From contig NZ_LN831776.1 in assembly GCF_000981585.1 (NCBI RefSeq), forward strand, positions 4,261,187 to 4,325,186: DNA of 64,000 bases. Direction: 5' to 3'. Positions 15,539 to 23,694 of this stretch are shown piece after piece. Every line of letters begins with the position of its first letter. Position 1 is the stretch's first letter. The stretch comes from Paenibacillus riograndensis SBR5 (GTDB taxonomy: Bacteria > Bacillota > Bacilli > Paenibacillales > Paenibacillaceae). A program made the position numbers and the translations under genes. Under the pieces are notes generated by a model, which saw only the letters and a program-made list of their open reading frames with translations, had not been told where the DNA came from and searched no databases.

Positions 15539-16465
15539 TTATTGGGCTGTACCCTCGGCCTTTTCTATACGGTCATAACTCAGCTTCTGCCGAAGTAATA
15601 CTGCCAGTTCTTCAGCCGTGTCCCATACAATGGGACGGATAGCCTGGACATGTACATTTAGTTCATCTGCTGCGCTGCTGTTCACAGTCCAGATTACCGG
15701 GATGCTCAAGCCGAGCGCATAACCCGCCGCAAAATACACCTCAGGGGATTGTCCGGTTAAATCCGCGATAATTAGTCTGCTGTCCGCTATTAGCCCAAAA
15801 GTATCGTGATCATGATTATGCCTGCTGTCTTGGGTAAGCAAGCGCGGCAGATAACCGAACTGCTCTATTTTTGGCAAAAGCATTTCCTGCCACTCCAGGC
15901 GCAGTTCCTTTTTCTCTGCGGTCAGAATGAGGCACGGCTTCAGTTTTTTGCCTCCGGCGCCCGCCGCAGCCTCACTCCAGCCTTTATCCGTAAGCTTAAA
16001 GGTCATGCCTTCCCGTATAAGCAGCTGCTCATTAATGAGCTTATCGATGATATATACCAGCTCCTGCAAATTGGGGGAATACGTCAGATTATAGCTGCCG
16101 GAGAGCGGCTGAATAACAACAGGATCTCCTGCACTCCCGGAATGCCTGTACAAATATTGCAGCAGGCGGTTCCCTTTATCCTCAATCGTCACTGGAATTT
16201 TGGGGGAATTTGCGATGGTCTCCAAATCGCTGAACGTTAGCGTAACCTTTTCTTCACAATCGGTCAGCTCCCGGATATAGCCCGATATCAAATGGAGTAC
16301 GTCGCGTTTCTTGGGGTGCGGGAGTGCATTGATAGATTCGTAGCTGTCTCTCAGCAGATTATAGTACCCGCCGGGCGAACAAGAACAACCGAGATATCTA
16401 TCGTAATCGCCCTCCGCTACAATGGGGACAATCTCATCGCAGAACAAACAGTGTTTCTTCGTCAT
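15539..16465 (-). CDS. zinc-ribbon protein with nucleoside deoxyribosyltransferase-like C-terminus
   Basis: A 308-aa protein of three parts. The N-terminus has C6-x2-C9 and C27-x-C29, a likely zinc ribbon. The middle (about 50-165) looks like winged helices (LQELVYIIDKLINEQLLIREG..FKLTDKGW). The C-terminus (about 175-295) has the alpha/beta fold of nucleoside 2-deoxyribosyltransferase/TIR-like proteins (DTFGLIADSRLIIADLTG, GYALGLSIPVIWT). Relatives usually read VYFEAGFA here, with a putative catalytic Glu; this protein has VYFAAGYA, Ala at 246. It may bind rather than cleave nucleotides. Many relatives are linked to antiphage signalling, but no partner gene is adjacent. Function unknown. Confidence 0.6.
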   Translation of the reverse strand: MTKKHCLFCDEIVPIVAEGDYDRYLGCSCSPGGYYNLLRDSYESINALPHPKKRDVLHLISGYIRELTDCEEKVTLTFSDLETIANSPKIPVTIEDKGNRLLQYLYRHSGSAGDPVVIQPLSGSYNLTYSPNLQELVYIIDKLINEQLLIREGMTFKLTDKGWSEAAAGAGGKKLKPCLILTAEKKELRLEWQEMLLPKIEQFGYLPRLLTQDSRHNHDHDTFGLIADSRLIIADLTGQSPEVYFAAGYALGLSIPVIWTVNSSAADELNVHVQAIRPIVWDTAEELAVLLRQKLSYDRIEKAEGTAQ

Positions 16466-16602
16466 AACAACTCTTCACCTCTTATTCATTGCTACCCCCT
16501 ACCTTAACAATTTTCGTTTGAAAAGTAGACAAGAAGATATTTCCTATAGTATTTCTAGATTTCTGGGCTATTAAACGTTCAATCAGGCAGAAAATAAACA
16601 GC

Positions 16603-17016
16603 TCAACCGGATGAGCCGGCATGCCATGTATTTAGCATCTCTTGAGCTTTTTGCGGATCGTCCATAAGCAGGGTCCGATACTCCAGCATCTTGTTAAGGG
16701 TGTCCAGCATTTGATCGTATTCTTTCTTCTTGTTTTCGATCTCCTTTTTCTTGCCGCGAATCCAATCAATAATCTGCAGGTTAGTGTGCGCATTAGTGTC
16801 GTGGTCCTGCAGAACTTCTTTCAGTTCAGCCAGCGAACAGCCGATAGACTGGAACTTCTTGATGAGCTTCAACCGCCCGACTGCCTCTTCCGAATAGTTG
16901 CGGTAATTGTTGCTTTCCCGCCGGACATGCCGATCATCAAGCAAGCCTTCCTTTTCATAAAAGCGGATCGTATGGATCGTTAATCCCATCTTGTCCGCCA
17001 GTTCCTGGATTTTCAT
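16603..17016 (-). CDS. MerR-family transcriptional regulator
   Basis: A 137-aa regulator with a typical N-terminal winged helix (MKIQELADKMGLTIHTIRFYEKEGLL) and RR-SNNYRNYSEEAV, then a long coiled-coil dimer helix (LADHD..KKKEIENKKKEYDQMLDTLNKML). The C-terminus is short with no metal-binding cysteines, so it is likely an AdhR/YraB-type sensor of organic or electrophilic compounds. It is divergent from the epimerase-like gene and shares a promoter with the 19-bp spacer characteristic of MerR targets. Confidence 0.9.
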   Translation of the reverse strand: MKIQELADKMGLTIHTIRFYEKEGLLDDRHVRRESNNYRNYSEEAVGRLKLIKKFQSIGCSLAELKEVLQDHDTNAHTNLQIIDWIRGKKKEIENKKKEYDQMLDTLNKMLEYRTLLMDDPQKAQEMLNTWHAGSSG

Positions 17017-17038
17017 AATTATTTCTCCTTTGGACAGC

Positions 17039-17069
17039 TTGCCCTAGAGTTCACTTCATAGTTTATACT
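17039..17069 (+). promoter_or_regulatory. MerR-type promoter of the epimerase gene
   Basis: -35 TTGCCC (17039-17044) and -10 TATACT (17064-17069) are separated by 19 bp, longer than the usual 17. The spacer carries a dyad with CTA..TAG ends (CTAGAGT..CTTCATAG). This overlong, dyad-filled spacer is the hallmark of MerR-activated promoters. Start site inferred. Confidence 0.6.
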
Positions 17070-17110
17070 TAACATGCTCAAGCAGTCAATTCATGAAGGA
17101 GGATATCATT

Positions 17111-17956
17111 ATGCATGTTTTTGTTACAGGAGCAACAGGGTATGTCGGTTCCGCGGTCGTCCGGGAACTGATCAGCGCGGGACATACGGTGACGGGTCTT
17201 TGCCGTTCTGAAGAGAAAGCTGCAGGATTAAAAACGGCGGGAGCCGAAGCACTGTACGGCACGCTGGACGATCTCGACATCCTGCGCAGCGGGGCCGCGG
17301 CTGCGGACGGCGTGATTCATTTGGCGTTCACCAACGATTTTTCTGACTTTGATGGCGCGCTGGCGCTGGATTTGCGGGCCGTTGAAGTCATGGGAGCGGC
17401 GCTCGAAGGCTCCGGAAAGCCGTTCATTATCACGGCTCACGCAAATGGGCAAACCGTGGATCAAACAGTGCTCGCCATGGCAGAGCGGGGGATTCGGACA
17501 TCCATCGTCATGCTTGCTCCGTCCGTGCACGGTCAAGGCGATAAGGGCTTTGTGCCAATGATGATCAACATCGCCCGGGCAAAGGGCTTTGCCGCTTACA
17601 TCGGCGACGGAACAAACCGCTGGCCGGCGGTTCACCGCCTGGATGCGGCAGTTTTGTACCGTCTGGCGCTGGAATCTGCTCCGGCGGGCTCACGGCTGCT
17701 TGGCGCCGGCGATGAAGGCATTTCACTCCGCGAGATCGCTGCTGTCATCGGGCGGCAATTGAACGTGCCGGCGGTCAGCATACCACCTGAAGAAGCTGCC
17801 GCCCATTTCGGCTTTCTTGGCACCATTGCGTCATTCGACATCACGGGCTTGTACAACACTACGCAAGCGAGTCTGGCAACACGGGAGCTTCTGGGCTGGA
17901 AACCGGTGCAGCCCGGACTGATCGCCGATCTCGAAGAAGGGCATTATTTTTCCTAA
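17111..17956 (+). CDS. NAD(P)-dependent epimerase/dehydratase (extended SDR family)
   Basis: A 281-aa protein starting MHVFVTGATGYVGSAVV, the glycine-rich dinucleotide motif of extended short-chain dehydrogenases. GAGDEGISLREIA and AAVLYRLALESAPAGS match NAD-dependent epimerase or atypical SDR5-like proteins. The usual YxxxK catalytic pair is not evident (SIVMLAPSVHGQGD in that region), so it may be an atypical, NADP-binding reductase. GAAGGAGG lies 8 nt before the ATG at 17111, better than an earlier ATG at 17093. The divergent MerR gene and 19-bp-spacer promoter suggest induction by the MerR ligand. Confidence 0.85.
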   Translation: MHVFVTGATGYVGSAVVRELISAGHTVTGLCRSEEKAAGLKTAGAEALYGTLDDLDILRSGAAAADGVIHLAFTNDFSDFDGALALDLRAVEVMGAALEGSGKPFIITAHANGQTVDQTVLAMAERGIRTSIVMLAPSVHGQGDKGFVPMMINIARAKGFAAYIGDGTNRWPAVHRLDAAVLYRLALESAPAGSRLLGAGDEGISLREIAAVIGRQLNVPAVSIPPEEAAAHFGFLGTIASFDITGLYNTTQASLATRELLGWKPVQPGLIADLEEGHYFS

Positions 17957-17986
17957 AAAAGGATGCCGGGTTAGCGGAGGATCTCA

Positions 17987-18200
17987 ATATAGAGCGAACT
18001 TGAAAAACTAACAAAAGGGAAAGGGGATGGAGGGGAAGTTTGGAACTGGAGGAGCGGTAGCGTCCGCCTTTGTCTGCGGATTTCCACCGCGAACAGCGTT
18101 ACAAATCAAGAAATCTGCAGATGGGCAGCGGCCGGAAGTCCAAACATTCTCCGGAGTCCCGACGAAGTCCCTAATGTAAATATCTTAAGTTCACTCTATT
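17987..18200. mobile_element. MITE-like repeat, copy C (~214 bp, inverted)
   Basis: Same family as 5068-5284 and 11597-11811 but in opposite orientation. Contains GAAGTTTGGAACTGG, GTCCGCCTTTGTCTGCGGAT, ATCAAGAAATCTGCAG and GGCCGGAAGTCCAAACATTC. Ends show the clearest inverted repeats: TATAGAGCGAACTTGA on the left, complementary to AAGTTCACTCTATT on the right. Lies between the epimerase and DinB genes. Confidence 0.75.
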
Positions 18201-18208
18201 TAGCTACA

Positions 18209-18688
18209 TTAATTATCGAACAATCCTCTTCGAATCAAGTTTGCGGTAACCGGCTGCTTACCCAGTTCCCGCGACCAAATCGACAATTGGCCGAAATGGT
18301 GAATCTCATGGGCGAGAACATGTCGCATAATCTCCCCATATTTGAAGCTCTCCCATTCGCCCGCTGCGTTCTGGTCGGATAAAATACGAGTTTCCATGCT
18401 GCTATCCCAAGAGTAGATGAATGGAGCGATTTCCGCATGGCAACGCGCTGAATAATCTCTTATCTTTTGCACACCGATATAGTCCTCGAACGGAGGCTCT
18501 TCAGGCATCGGCTTTCCCTGCAAAGCGCTTATCCAACTGTACTCGCATTCTACAATGTGAAACAGCGTATAGTAAATGCTGCCCGGACCGCCTGTGCGTC
18601 TCTTTATCAGCTCTGTCTCGTCCACCGAGTCGCACCAGTCAAACCATTCTTTGCGTACTTGCCAGTTATACTCGAATAACTTCAACAT
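18209..18688 (-). CDS. DinB-family protein
   Basis: A 159-aa four-helix-bundle protein. The three metal-binding histidines typical of DinB/YfiT proteins are visible: FHIVECEYSW near residue 44 and HVLAHEIHHFGQL near 125. Family members include thiol-dependent transferases (bacillithiol or mycothiol S-transferases), and some are DNA-damage induced. GGAGG lies 8 nt before the start. Monocistronic. Substrate unknown. Confidence 0.9.
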   Translation of the reverse strand: MLKLFEYNWQVRKEWFDWCDSVDETELIKRRTGGPGSIYYTLFHIVECEYSWISALQGKPMPEEPPFEDYIGVQKIRDYSARCHAEIAPFIYSWDSSMETRILSDQNAAGEWESFKYGEIMRHVLAHEIHHFGQLSIWSRELGKQPVTANLIRRGLFDN

Positions 18689-18813
18689 GGGAGCAGCCTC
18701 CTTCTATAACTTTGATATTTCTACTATCAATAAGTATTCCTGAAATTATCGCATTATCCTGCTCGTTCGCTTAACAACGCCTTCGGAGTTTCAACAACTT
18801 TGGCACAAGCATA

Positions 18814-18914
18814 CAAGTAGAAACGGCTACGCCGTCCTTATTAGGACGGTACCCGTTTCAGCGAGAAATAGAAGGATAATTTATAGCGTGAAGCATATAA
18901 ATTCTTATATTTTG
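18814..18914. repeat. intergenic repeat family 2, copy 2
   Basis: About 100 bp nearly identical to 6702-6800, in the same orientation: AAGTAGAAACGGCTACGCCG, a CCGTCC/GGACGG hairpin, then GAGAAATAGAAGGATAATT and ATATAAATTCTTATA. As in copy 1, it is placed immediately beyond the T-run of a minus-strand terminator. Confidence 0.75.
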
Positions 18915-18961
18915 AAAAAAAGGCTGTCCCAGCCGTAGAAAAAACTACCACTGGGACAACC
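18915..18961 (-). terminator. terminator downstream of the peptide-transport operon
   Basis: TGTCCCAG (18925-18932) pairs with CTGGGACA (18951-18958), with an inner GTAG/CTAC stem. Seven T follow on the minus strand. A second hairpin, GATTTCAAGCTCA/TGAGCTTGAAATC at 19062-19091, overlaps the operon's last stop codon but lacks a T run. Confidence 0.7.
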
Positions 18962-19089
18962 CCGTTCCGTATAAAGCAATTTACTTTTGAAAAATGATGA
19001 CGATCAGGCAGCAAATTTGCTGCGAAATATAGCATAGGAGCCAGCGGATATGAACACAACAGATTTCAAGCTCAAGCCTGAGCTTGAAA

Positions 19090-20250
19090 TCATTTAATCA
19101 AATCCGCTTCCTGCGCTCCGGTCAGGACGGAAACAATGCTGTTCCGAAGCTGCTCCGCATTTCGTGCCTGATAAGGGTCAGCATTGTAAATCACAGCATC
19201 CGCGATATAGCCTTCGGCAATCCGCCCCAATTCGCTGCCGCTGCCCAGAATCCCGGCAGCACTCTCTGTAGCAGATTTCCACGCTTCTGCCCGGGTCAGA
19301 CCGTAATCCATTAACGTATCCAGCTCTTGCAGGTTGTATCCGTGCAGCGCAGGTGTGGCATAATCCGTACCGAATCCTATGCGGACGCCTGCTTTTTTGG
19401 CGTAGCCGATGGCTGCCGAGTGGGCTTCGGCAGCACGCGCAGCCCGGTCGCAAATCACCGGATTCAGTTCCAGCACCCCCTTCGGATCGGCTGCAATGCG
19501 GTAGATCGAGGTGGTGGGTACAAAGGCCACTGCAGATTCAGCAAGTCTGCCGGCCTGCTCCTCACTCAGGAACATGCCGTGCTCGATGGATTCCACACCG
19601 GCCACGATAGACCAGTCTATCGTTACTCCGCCCCAGGTGTGCACCAGAACCTTTTTATGATTCGAATGTGCATTACGGACGATGAAGGCAAACTCTTCTT
19701 CCGAAAAATTCGGTTCAAGCACTTTCTCGGTAGGTGCACCGAGGCCGCCTGTAGCCATAATTTTGATCCAGCCTGCTCCGGTACCGAAAATTTGCGCCAT
19801 CCGTTCACCCAAATGCTGAACCCCGCGGGCATCGGCTGCTCCCAGCATATCGCTGCTGGTCTGCACCCGCAGGGGCTGCTGATAGTGCTGAACAAGATGC
19901 CGGATGGTGCTGGGCAGAATCCCGCCTGCATCGCGTGCCGTCGTGACCCCCGTCCGCAAAGTAGCTGCAAAAGCGTCAGCCTGCATCGCTTCGACCTCGC
20001 GGCTGTCGCGTTTCAATTGATCGTCATGGTCAAAGTCCGTCCAGGCCAGATGCGTGTGAAGATCAATGATCCCCGGACTTATCCATAACCGTTGATCCGG
20101 GTGAGCAGGCTCCTCCAGCTGCGGCTCCGCTTCAATAATGGATGTGAAACGCCCGTCCTGGATTACAATATCGAACCGTTTGCCCTGAATACCGGTGATA
20201 TGAATACCGCTAAAGGTCTGAAGGGTGGGCCGTTTATGGATTATGCTCAT
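19090..20250 (-). CDS. metal-dependent amidohydrolase
   Basis: A 386-aa amidohydrolase-superfamily enzyme. Metal ligands are visible as DLHTHLAW (HxH), IKIMATGG (possible bridging Lys), LVHTWGG (His), SIEHGMF (His) and GFGTDYATP (Asp). The sequence is closest to imidazolonepropionase/prolidase-like amidohydrolases that cleave N-acyl or dipeptide substrates. It starts with ATGA overlapping the aminotransferase stop, so translation is coupled; upstream in-frame codons to 20508 belong to that gene. It is the last gene of a seven-gene operon with a peptide-type importer, so it probably processes the imported compound. Exact substrate unknown. Confidence 0.88.
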   Translation of the reverse strand: MSIIHKRPTLQTFSGIHITGIQGKRFDIVIQDGRFTSIIEAEPQLEEPAHPDQRLWISPGIIDLHTHLAWTDFDHDDQLKRDSREVEAMQADAFAATLRTGVTTARDAGGILPSTIRHLVQHYQQPLRVQTSSDMLGAADARGVQHLGERMAQIFGTGAGWIKIMATGGLGAPTEKVLEPNFSEEEFAFIVRNAHSNHKKVLVHTWGGVTIDWSIVAGVESIEHGMFLSEEQAGRLAESAVAFVPTTSIYRIAADPKGVLELNPVICDRAARAAEAHSAAIGYAKKAGVRIGFGTDYATPALHGYNLQELDTLMDYGLTRAEAWKSATESAAGILGSGSELGRIAEGYIADAVIYNADPYQARNAEQLRNSIVSVLTGAQEADLIK

Positions 20251-21305
20251 TCCCCCCACACCTCCCGGACAGCCTGCAAAGCCTCCCCTGGTTCTTGCCC
20301 CAATAATCGGGCCAGCGCCGCAATGGCTTTTTCTACGCTGTCCCGGGATGCATTTGCCCCAAAATGATTGATCCGCAGAAGCTGGCCGAACAGCTCGCCG
20401 TCCCCGGGCGCAACAATCCCGGTCGGCTGACGGATCAGCAAGCCTTCTTTCCCGGAGATCCGGATGGTCGTAGTCAGTGTAGAATAATGCCTGCTGTCCT
20501 TCTGCCACGGCTCAAGATTCAAGGCTCTGATCCCTGCAACAGCTGAAGCTGCGGCGCGTTCATGGCGCTTGATAACCTGCTGCAATCCCTCTTCCTCCAC
20601 CTCTGTCAGGGCCGCAATCAGTGCTCTGGCTTCGAGAGTAGGAATGTTGGGTGGAACCCGCAGCGGCGCAGCCCCGTCCGGGGACGGTTTCAAATCCAGC
20701 AAAGACAGAATGGAATTGCGCGGGGCCGCAGGATTGGACTCAAGAAATTCCCAGCCGCGCGGTGAAATACTCACCGAACTGACGCCATTCGGTCCAGCCA
20801 AGGCTTTTTGTGCTCCGATCACCGCAAAGTCTACTCCCCATTCATCCACATTCAGCGCTTCTCCCCCGACTGCTGAGACAGAATCCGATACGGTAATGAG
20901 CTTATATTTCTGTGCAAGCTTAAATATGTCTTGAGCGGGATTTGAGCCGCCGGTAACTACTTCAGCGTGAACAAAGGATAACGCATCCGGCTGATATTGT
21001 TCAATTGCTGATGCGATCACATCCGGCTTAGCAACTTCATCAAAAGGGACTTTAACCTCCACAACCGTTGCCCCGCCCCGCTCCAGCCATTGTCCAAACA
21101 ATCTGCCGTATGGGCCTGTCACCACATTTACAAAAGTACGGCCAGGTGCAGCTATCCCGGCAGCAACGGCCTCAATCCCCAAAATCGCCTCACCCGGGAT
21201 AATAACCGGGGGCTGCTGTGTGTACAAAAGTTTGGAGAGCAAACCGGTAAGTGTGTTGAACTCTGCCAGTGACAACGGCACAAATCCTTTATGTTCTGGG
21301 TTCAT
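20247..21305 (-). CDS. class V aminotransferase (alanine-glyoxylate type)
   Basis: A 352-aa PLP enzyme. The PLP lysine lies in IGAQKALAGPNG, and SDSVSAVGGEALNVDEWGVDF gives the cofactor-contacting Asp region. AGT/PucG-like features include FVNVVTGPYG and HAEVVTGGSNP. Relatives transfer amino groups between alanine, serine or ureidoglycine and glyoxylate. AGGAGG lies close to the ATG at 21305; it overlaps the end of the ATPase gene by 17 bp and the next gene's start by 4 bp. Placement with a peptide-type importer and an amidohydrolase suggests breakdown of an imported amino compound. Substrate is not deducible. Confidence 0.88.
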   Translation of the reverse strand: MNPEHKGFVPLSLAEFNTLTGLLSKLLYTQQPPVIIPGEAILGIEAVAAGIAAPGRTFVNVVTGPYGRLFGQWLERGGATVVEVKVPFDEVAKPDVIASAIEQYQPDALSFVHAEVVTGGSNPAQDIFKLAQKYKLITVSDSVSAVGGEALNVDEWGVDFAVIGAQKALAGPNGVSSVSISPRGWEFLESNPAAPRNSILSLLDLKPSPDGAAPLRVPPNIPTLEARALIAALTEVEEEGLQQVIKRHERAAASAVAGIRALNLEPWQKDSRHYSTLTTTIRISGKEGLLIRQPTGIVAPGDGELFGQLLRINHFGANASRDSVEKAIAALARLLGQEPGEALQAVREVWGE

Positions 21306-22074
21306 AATAACCTCCTGCTGTAGTGGTATTCGGCATTTTGGGAACCGCGGACAACAGCTCGCGGCTGTAATCATGCTCCGGACGGGTAAAAAATTGGTCC
21401 CTGGAGCTCTTCTCTACAAGCTTGCCCTGCCGCATAACGGCTACCGTATCGCTGATGGCATGGATAACTCCCAGGTCATGGGAGATGAACAGCATGGTAA
21501 GATTTAGCTCGGTTTTGAGACTCTTGAACAGTTCAAGCACACTAAGCTGTACGGACACATCGAGTGCGCTCGTCGGTTCATCCGCAATCAGCAGGCTGGG
21601 CTCTACACTTAATGCACGGGCAATCGCAATCCGTTGGCGCTGTCCGCCGGAGAATTCGTGAGGGTACCTGTCGAGCGCCTTCGCCTCCAGGTGAACACGG
21701 GCCAAAAGCTCTTTGCATCGCTGCTCCACCTGCGGCCGGTGCACAAGTTTATGGAACAACAGCGCTTCGGATAGAATCTGCCGGATGGAATGCTTGGGAT
21801 TCAGCGAAGCATCCGGATTCTGAAAGATCATCTGGATCTTTTTATGCTGCTCCCGGCTTCTCTTTTTCCGCAATTCCTGTGATCCCAGCAGAATCTTTCC
21901 GCCGTCTGGAGCGATCAATCCGGCTATAACCCGCGCCAGCGTCGATTTCCCTGAGCCAGACTCCCCTACAAGCCCGAGGGTAGTATGCTCCTCCAGTTGA
22001 AGGCTAATATCATCCAACGCAGTGAACCCGCCGTACCGGACCGTTAAATTTTGAACTTGCAGCGCACTACCCAT
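21289..22074 (-). CDS. peptide-type ABC transporter ATP-binding protein (DppF/AppF-like)
   Basis: A 261-aa ATPase: Walker A GESGSGKST, Q-loop FQNPDASLNP, signature FSGGQRQRIAIARAL, Walker B LLIADEPTSALD and switch His in FISHDLG. It lacks a long C-terminal iron-sulfur or OPT extension beyond a short tail, so it is a compact member. The start overlaps the end of the preceding ATPase by 8 bp. It pairs with 22067-22831 to drive uptake through the two permeases. Confidence 0.93.
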   Translation of the reverse strand: MGSALQVQNLTVRYGGFTALDDISLQLEEHTTLGLVGESGSGKSTLARVIAGLIAPDGGKILLGSQELRKKRSREQHKKIQMIFQNPDASLNPKHSIRQILSEALLFHKLVHRPQVEQRCKELLARVHLEAKALDRYPHEFSGGQRQRIAIARALSVEPSLLIADEPTSALDVSVQLSVLELFKSLKTELNLTMLFISHDLGVIHAISDTVAVMRQGKLVEKSSRDQFFTRPEHDYSRELLSAVPKMPNTTTAGGYYEPRT

Positions 22075-22831
22075 TCCTTATGCCCCCTTCCAACTCCGGC
22101 AAAGGAAGCACTGAATCAATGAGCATTTGCGTATAAGGATCTGACGGATGCTGCAAAAGATCAATCGTATCTCCGTGCTCCACAATCTCTCCCGCTTTCA
22201 TCACATATAGTCTGGAGCACAGGTTGGCGGCAATCGCCAGGTTATGGGTGACAAAGACCATGGCGAACCCGAGTTCCTGCTGCAGGCTGGTGATCGTCTC
22301 AATAATTTGCCGCTGAACGGTTACATCCAGCGCCGTTGTCGGTTCATCACAGAGCAGAATACCCGGTTTGCAGGCCAGCGCCATGGCGATGACAATCCGC
22401 TGGCACTGACCGCCTGAGAGCTGGCTGGGATACCGGTCCGACCGCTTCAGAGCTTCCGGCAGGCCGAGCCGTTCGAGCAGCTCCAGCGCGATCCGGCGGG
22501 AAGCCTTCCGGCTCACCTGCTGTCTGTAATACACCACTTCCGCCAGCTGCTTCACCACCGGGCAAAGCGGGTCAAGCGCACCTCTCGGATCCTGGAACAC
22601 CATCGCGCTGCTTACCTCGCTTTTAATGACGCCACCTGTCTGTGTGACACCGCGCGGCAGCAGGCCGAGAATAGCCCGCAGCGTAAGCGATTTGCCGGAA
22701 CCCGACTCCCCGACCAGCCCAAGACTCTCCCCTTTTTCAAGCGAAAAGCTGACATTATGGACTAATGGCTCATTGGACTTTGCCGCCAGCGAGAGTGCCT
22801 CTATTTCCAAAACCGGTTGTGTAGACATCAT
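22067..22831 (-). CDS. peptide-type ABC transporter ATP-binding protein (DppD/AppD-like)
   Basis: A 254-aa ATPase with Walker A GESGSGKSL, Q-loop FQDPRGALDP, signature LSGGQCQRIVIAMAL, Walker B LLCDEPTTALD and FVTHNLA. Two adjacent ATGs (22831 and 22828) are possible; GGAGG precedes both, and the first gives the usual ATGA overlap with the permease stop. It is the first of two non-identical ATPases in the operon, as is normal for dipeptide and nickel importers. Confidence 0.92.
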   Translation of the reverse strand: MMSTQPVLEIEALSLAAKSNEPLVHNVSFSLEKGESLGLVGESGSGKSLTLRAILGLLPRGVTQTGGVIKSEVSSAMVFQDPRGALDPLCPVVKQLAEVVYYRQQVSRKASRRIALELLERLGLPEALKRSDRYPSQLSGGQCQRIVIAMALACKPGILLCDEPTTALDVTVQRQIIETITSLQQELGFAMVFVTHNLAIAANLCSRLYVMKAGEIVEHGDTIDLLQHPSDPYTQMLIDSVLPLPELEGGIRNG

Positions 22832-23694
22832 TTTTTCCTCCAAATATCGGCCAATCCGTCCCCTACGAGAGACAAAGCGATCCCTGTATATACTACCGCA
22901 AATCCCGGCACTGCCGAGAGCCACCAGGCTGTTGTAATGAAGGGTTGTCCATCTGAGATCATGGTTCCCCAGTCCGGAGTGGGCGGTGCAATGCCTATGC
23001 CGAGATAACCGAGTGTAACAATGGCGACAAGCAGACCGATCATATCGGTCATCAGGACAACAACCGCTTGAGGCAGCACATTGGGCAGCAGATGACGCAG
23101 GATAATTCTTACGCCGGGCAGACCCAAAGTCTGCGCAGAAGCAACCCATTCCTGCTTGCGGAACGAAGCGCTTAGACCTCTGACGACACGGGCAAACACG
23201 ATCCATCCAACCAGCATAAAGGTGATATAAATCCCCCGTTCTCCTGCTCCGCTGGCAAAAGCCACGATAATTACAATCAGATAAAAAGGAAAGGCAATTA
23301 ATGTGTCCGTCAGCAATGAAATAGCGGCATCGAGCCATTTTCCGTAATACCCTGCCAGCATTCCCAAAAATATGCCTGTGCAGAAAGGGATGATCTCCGC
23401 CAAAACCATGATTTTCAAGTCTGTACGCGCTGCATAGATCAGTCTTGTAAATAAATCACGGCCCAGCTGATCGGTTCCCAGCCAATGTGCTGCAGACGGA
23501 GGCTGTAAAAAAGCGCTCAGATTCTGCTCGGTAGGCGAATAAGGACTTAAGTAAGGAATGAATACAGCCAGAATAATCAGCACAAGAAACATAAGGGTTC
23601 CCACAAGCAGTGAAGGTGTATTCCATATTCGTTTCAAGCGGTAGGCCATTCTGCTGCCTTTATGCAAGTCTGGATCTAATGGTATAGTGTTCAT
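22828..23694 (-). CDS. peptide-type ABC transporter permease (DppC-like)
   Basis: A 288-aa membrane protein with the N-terminal TM (LLVGTLMFLVLIILAVFIP), then GTDQLGRDLFTRLIYAARTDL, typical of DppC/OppC. Further TM segments follow, with a cytoplasmic coupling loop near ASAQTLGLPGVRIILRHLLPN. The gene overlaps both neighbours by 4 bp. It forms the transport channel with the 23691-24680 product. Confidence 0.93.
   Translation of the reverse strand: MNTIPLDPDLHKGSRMAYRLKRIWNTPSLLVGTLMFLVLIILAVFIPYLSPYSPTEQNLSAFLQPPSAAHWLGTDQLGRDLFTRLIYAARTDLKIMVLAEIIPFCTGIFLGMLAGYYGKWLDAAISLLTDTLIAFPFYLIVIIVAFASGAGERGIYITFMLVGWIVFARVVRGLSASFRKQEWVASAQTLGLPGVRIILRHLLPNVLPQAVVVLMTDMIGLLVAIVTLGYLGIGIAPPTPDWGTMISDGQPFITTAWWLSAVPGFAVVYTGIALSLVGDGLADIWRKK

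Noticed and set aside
18841..19059. Minus-strand open frame of 72 codons
   Set aside because: Spans repeat family 2 and the terminator hairpin; no start signal.
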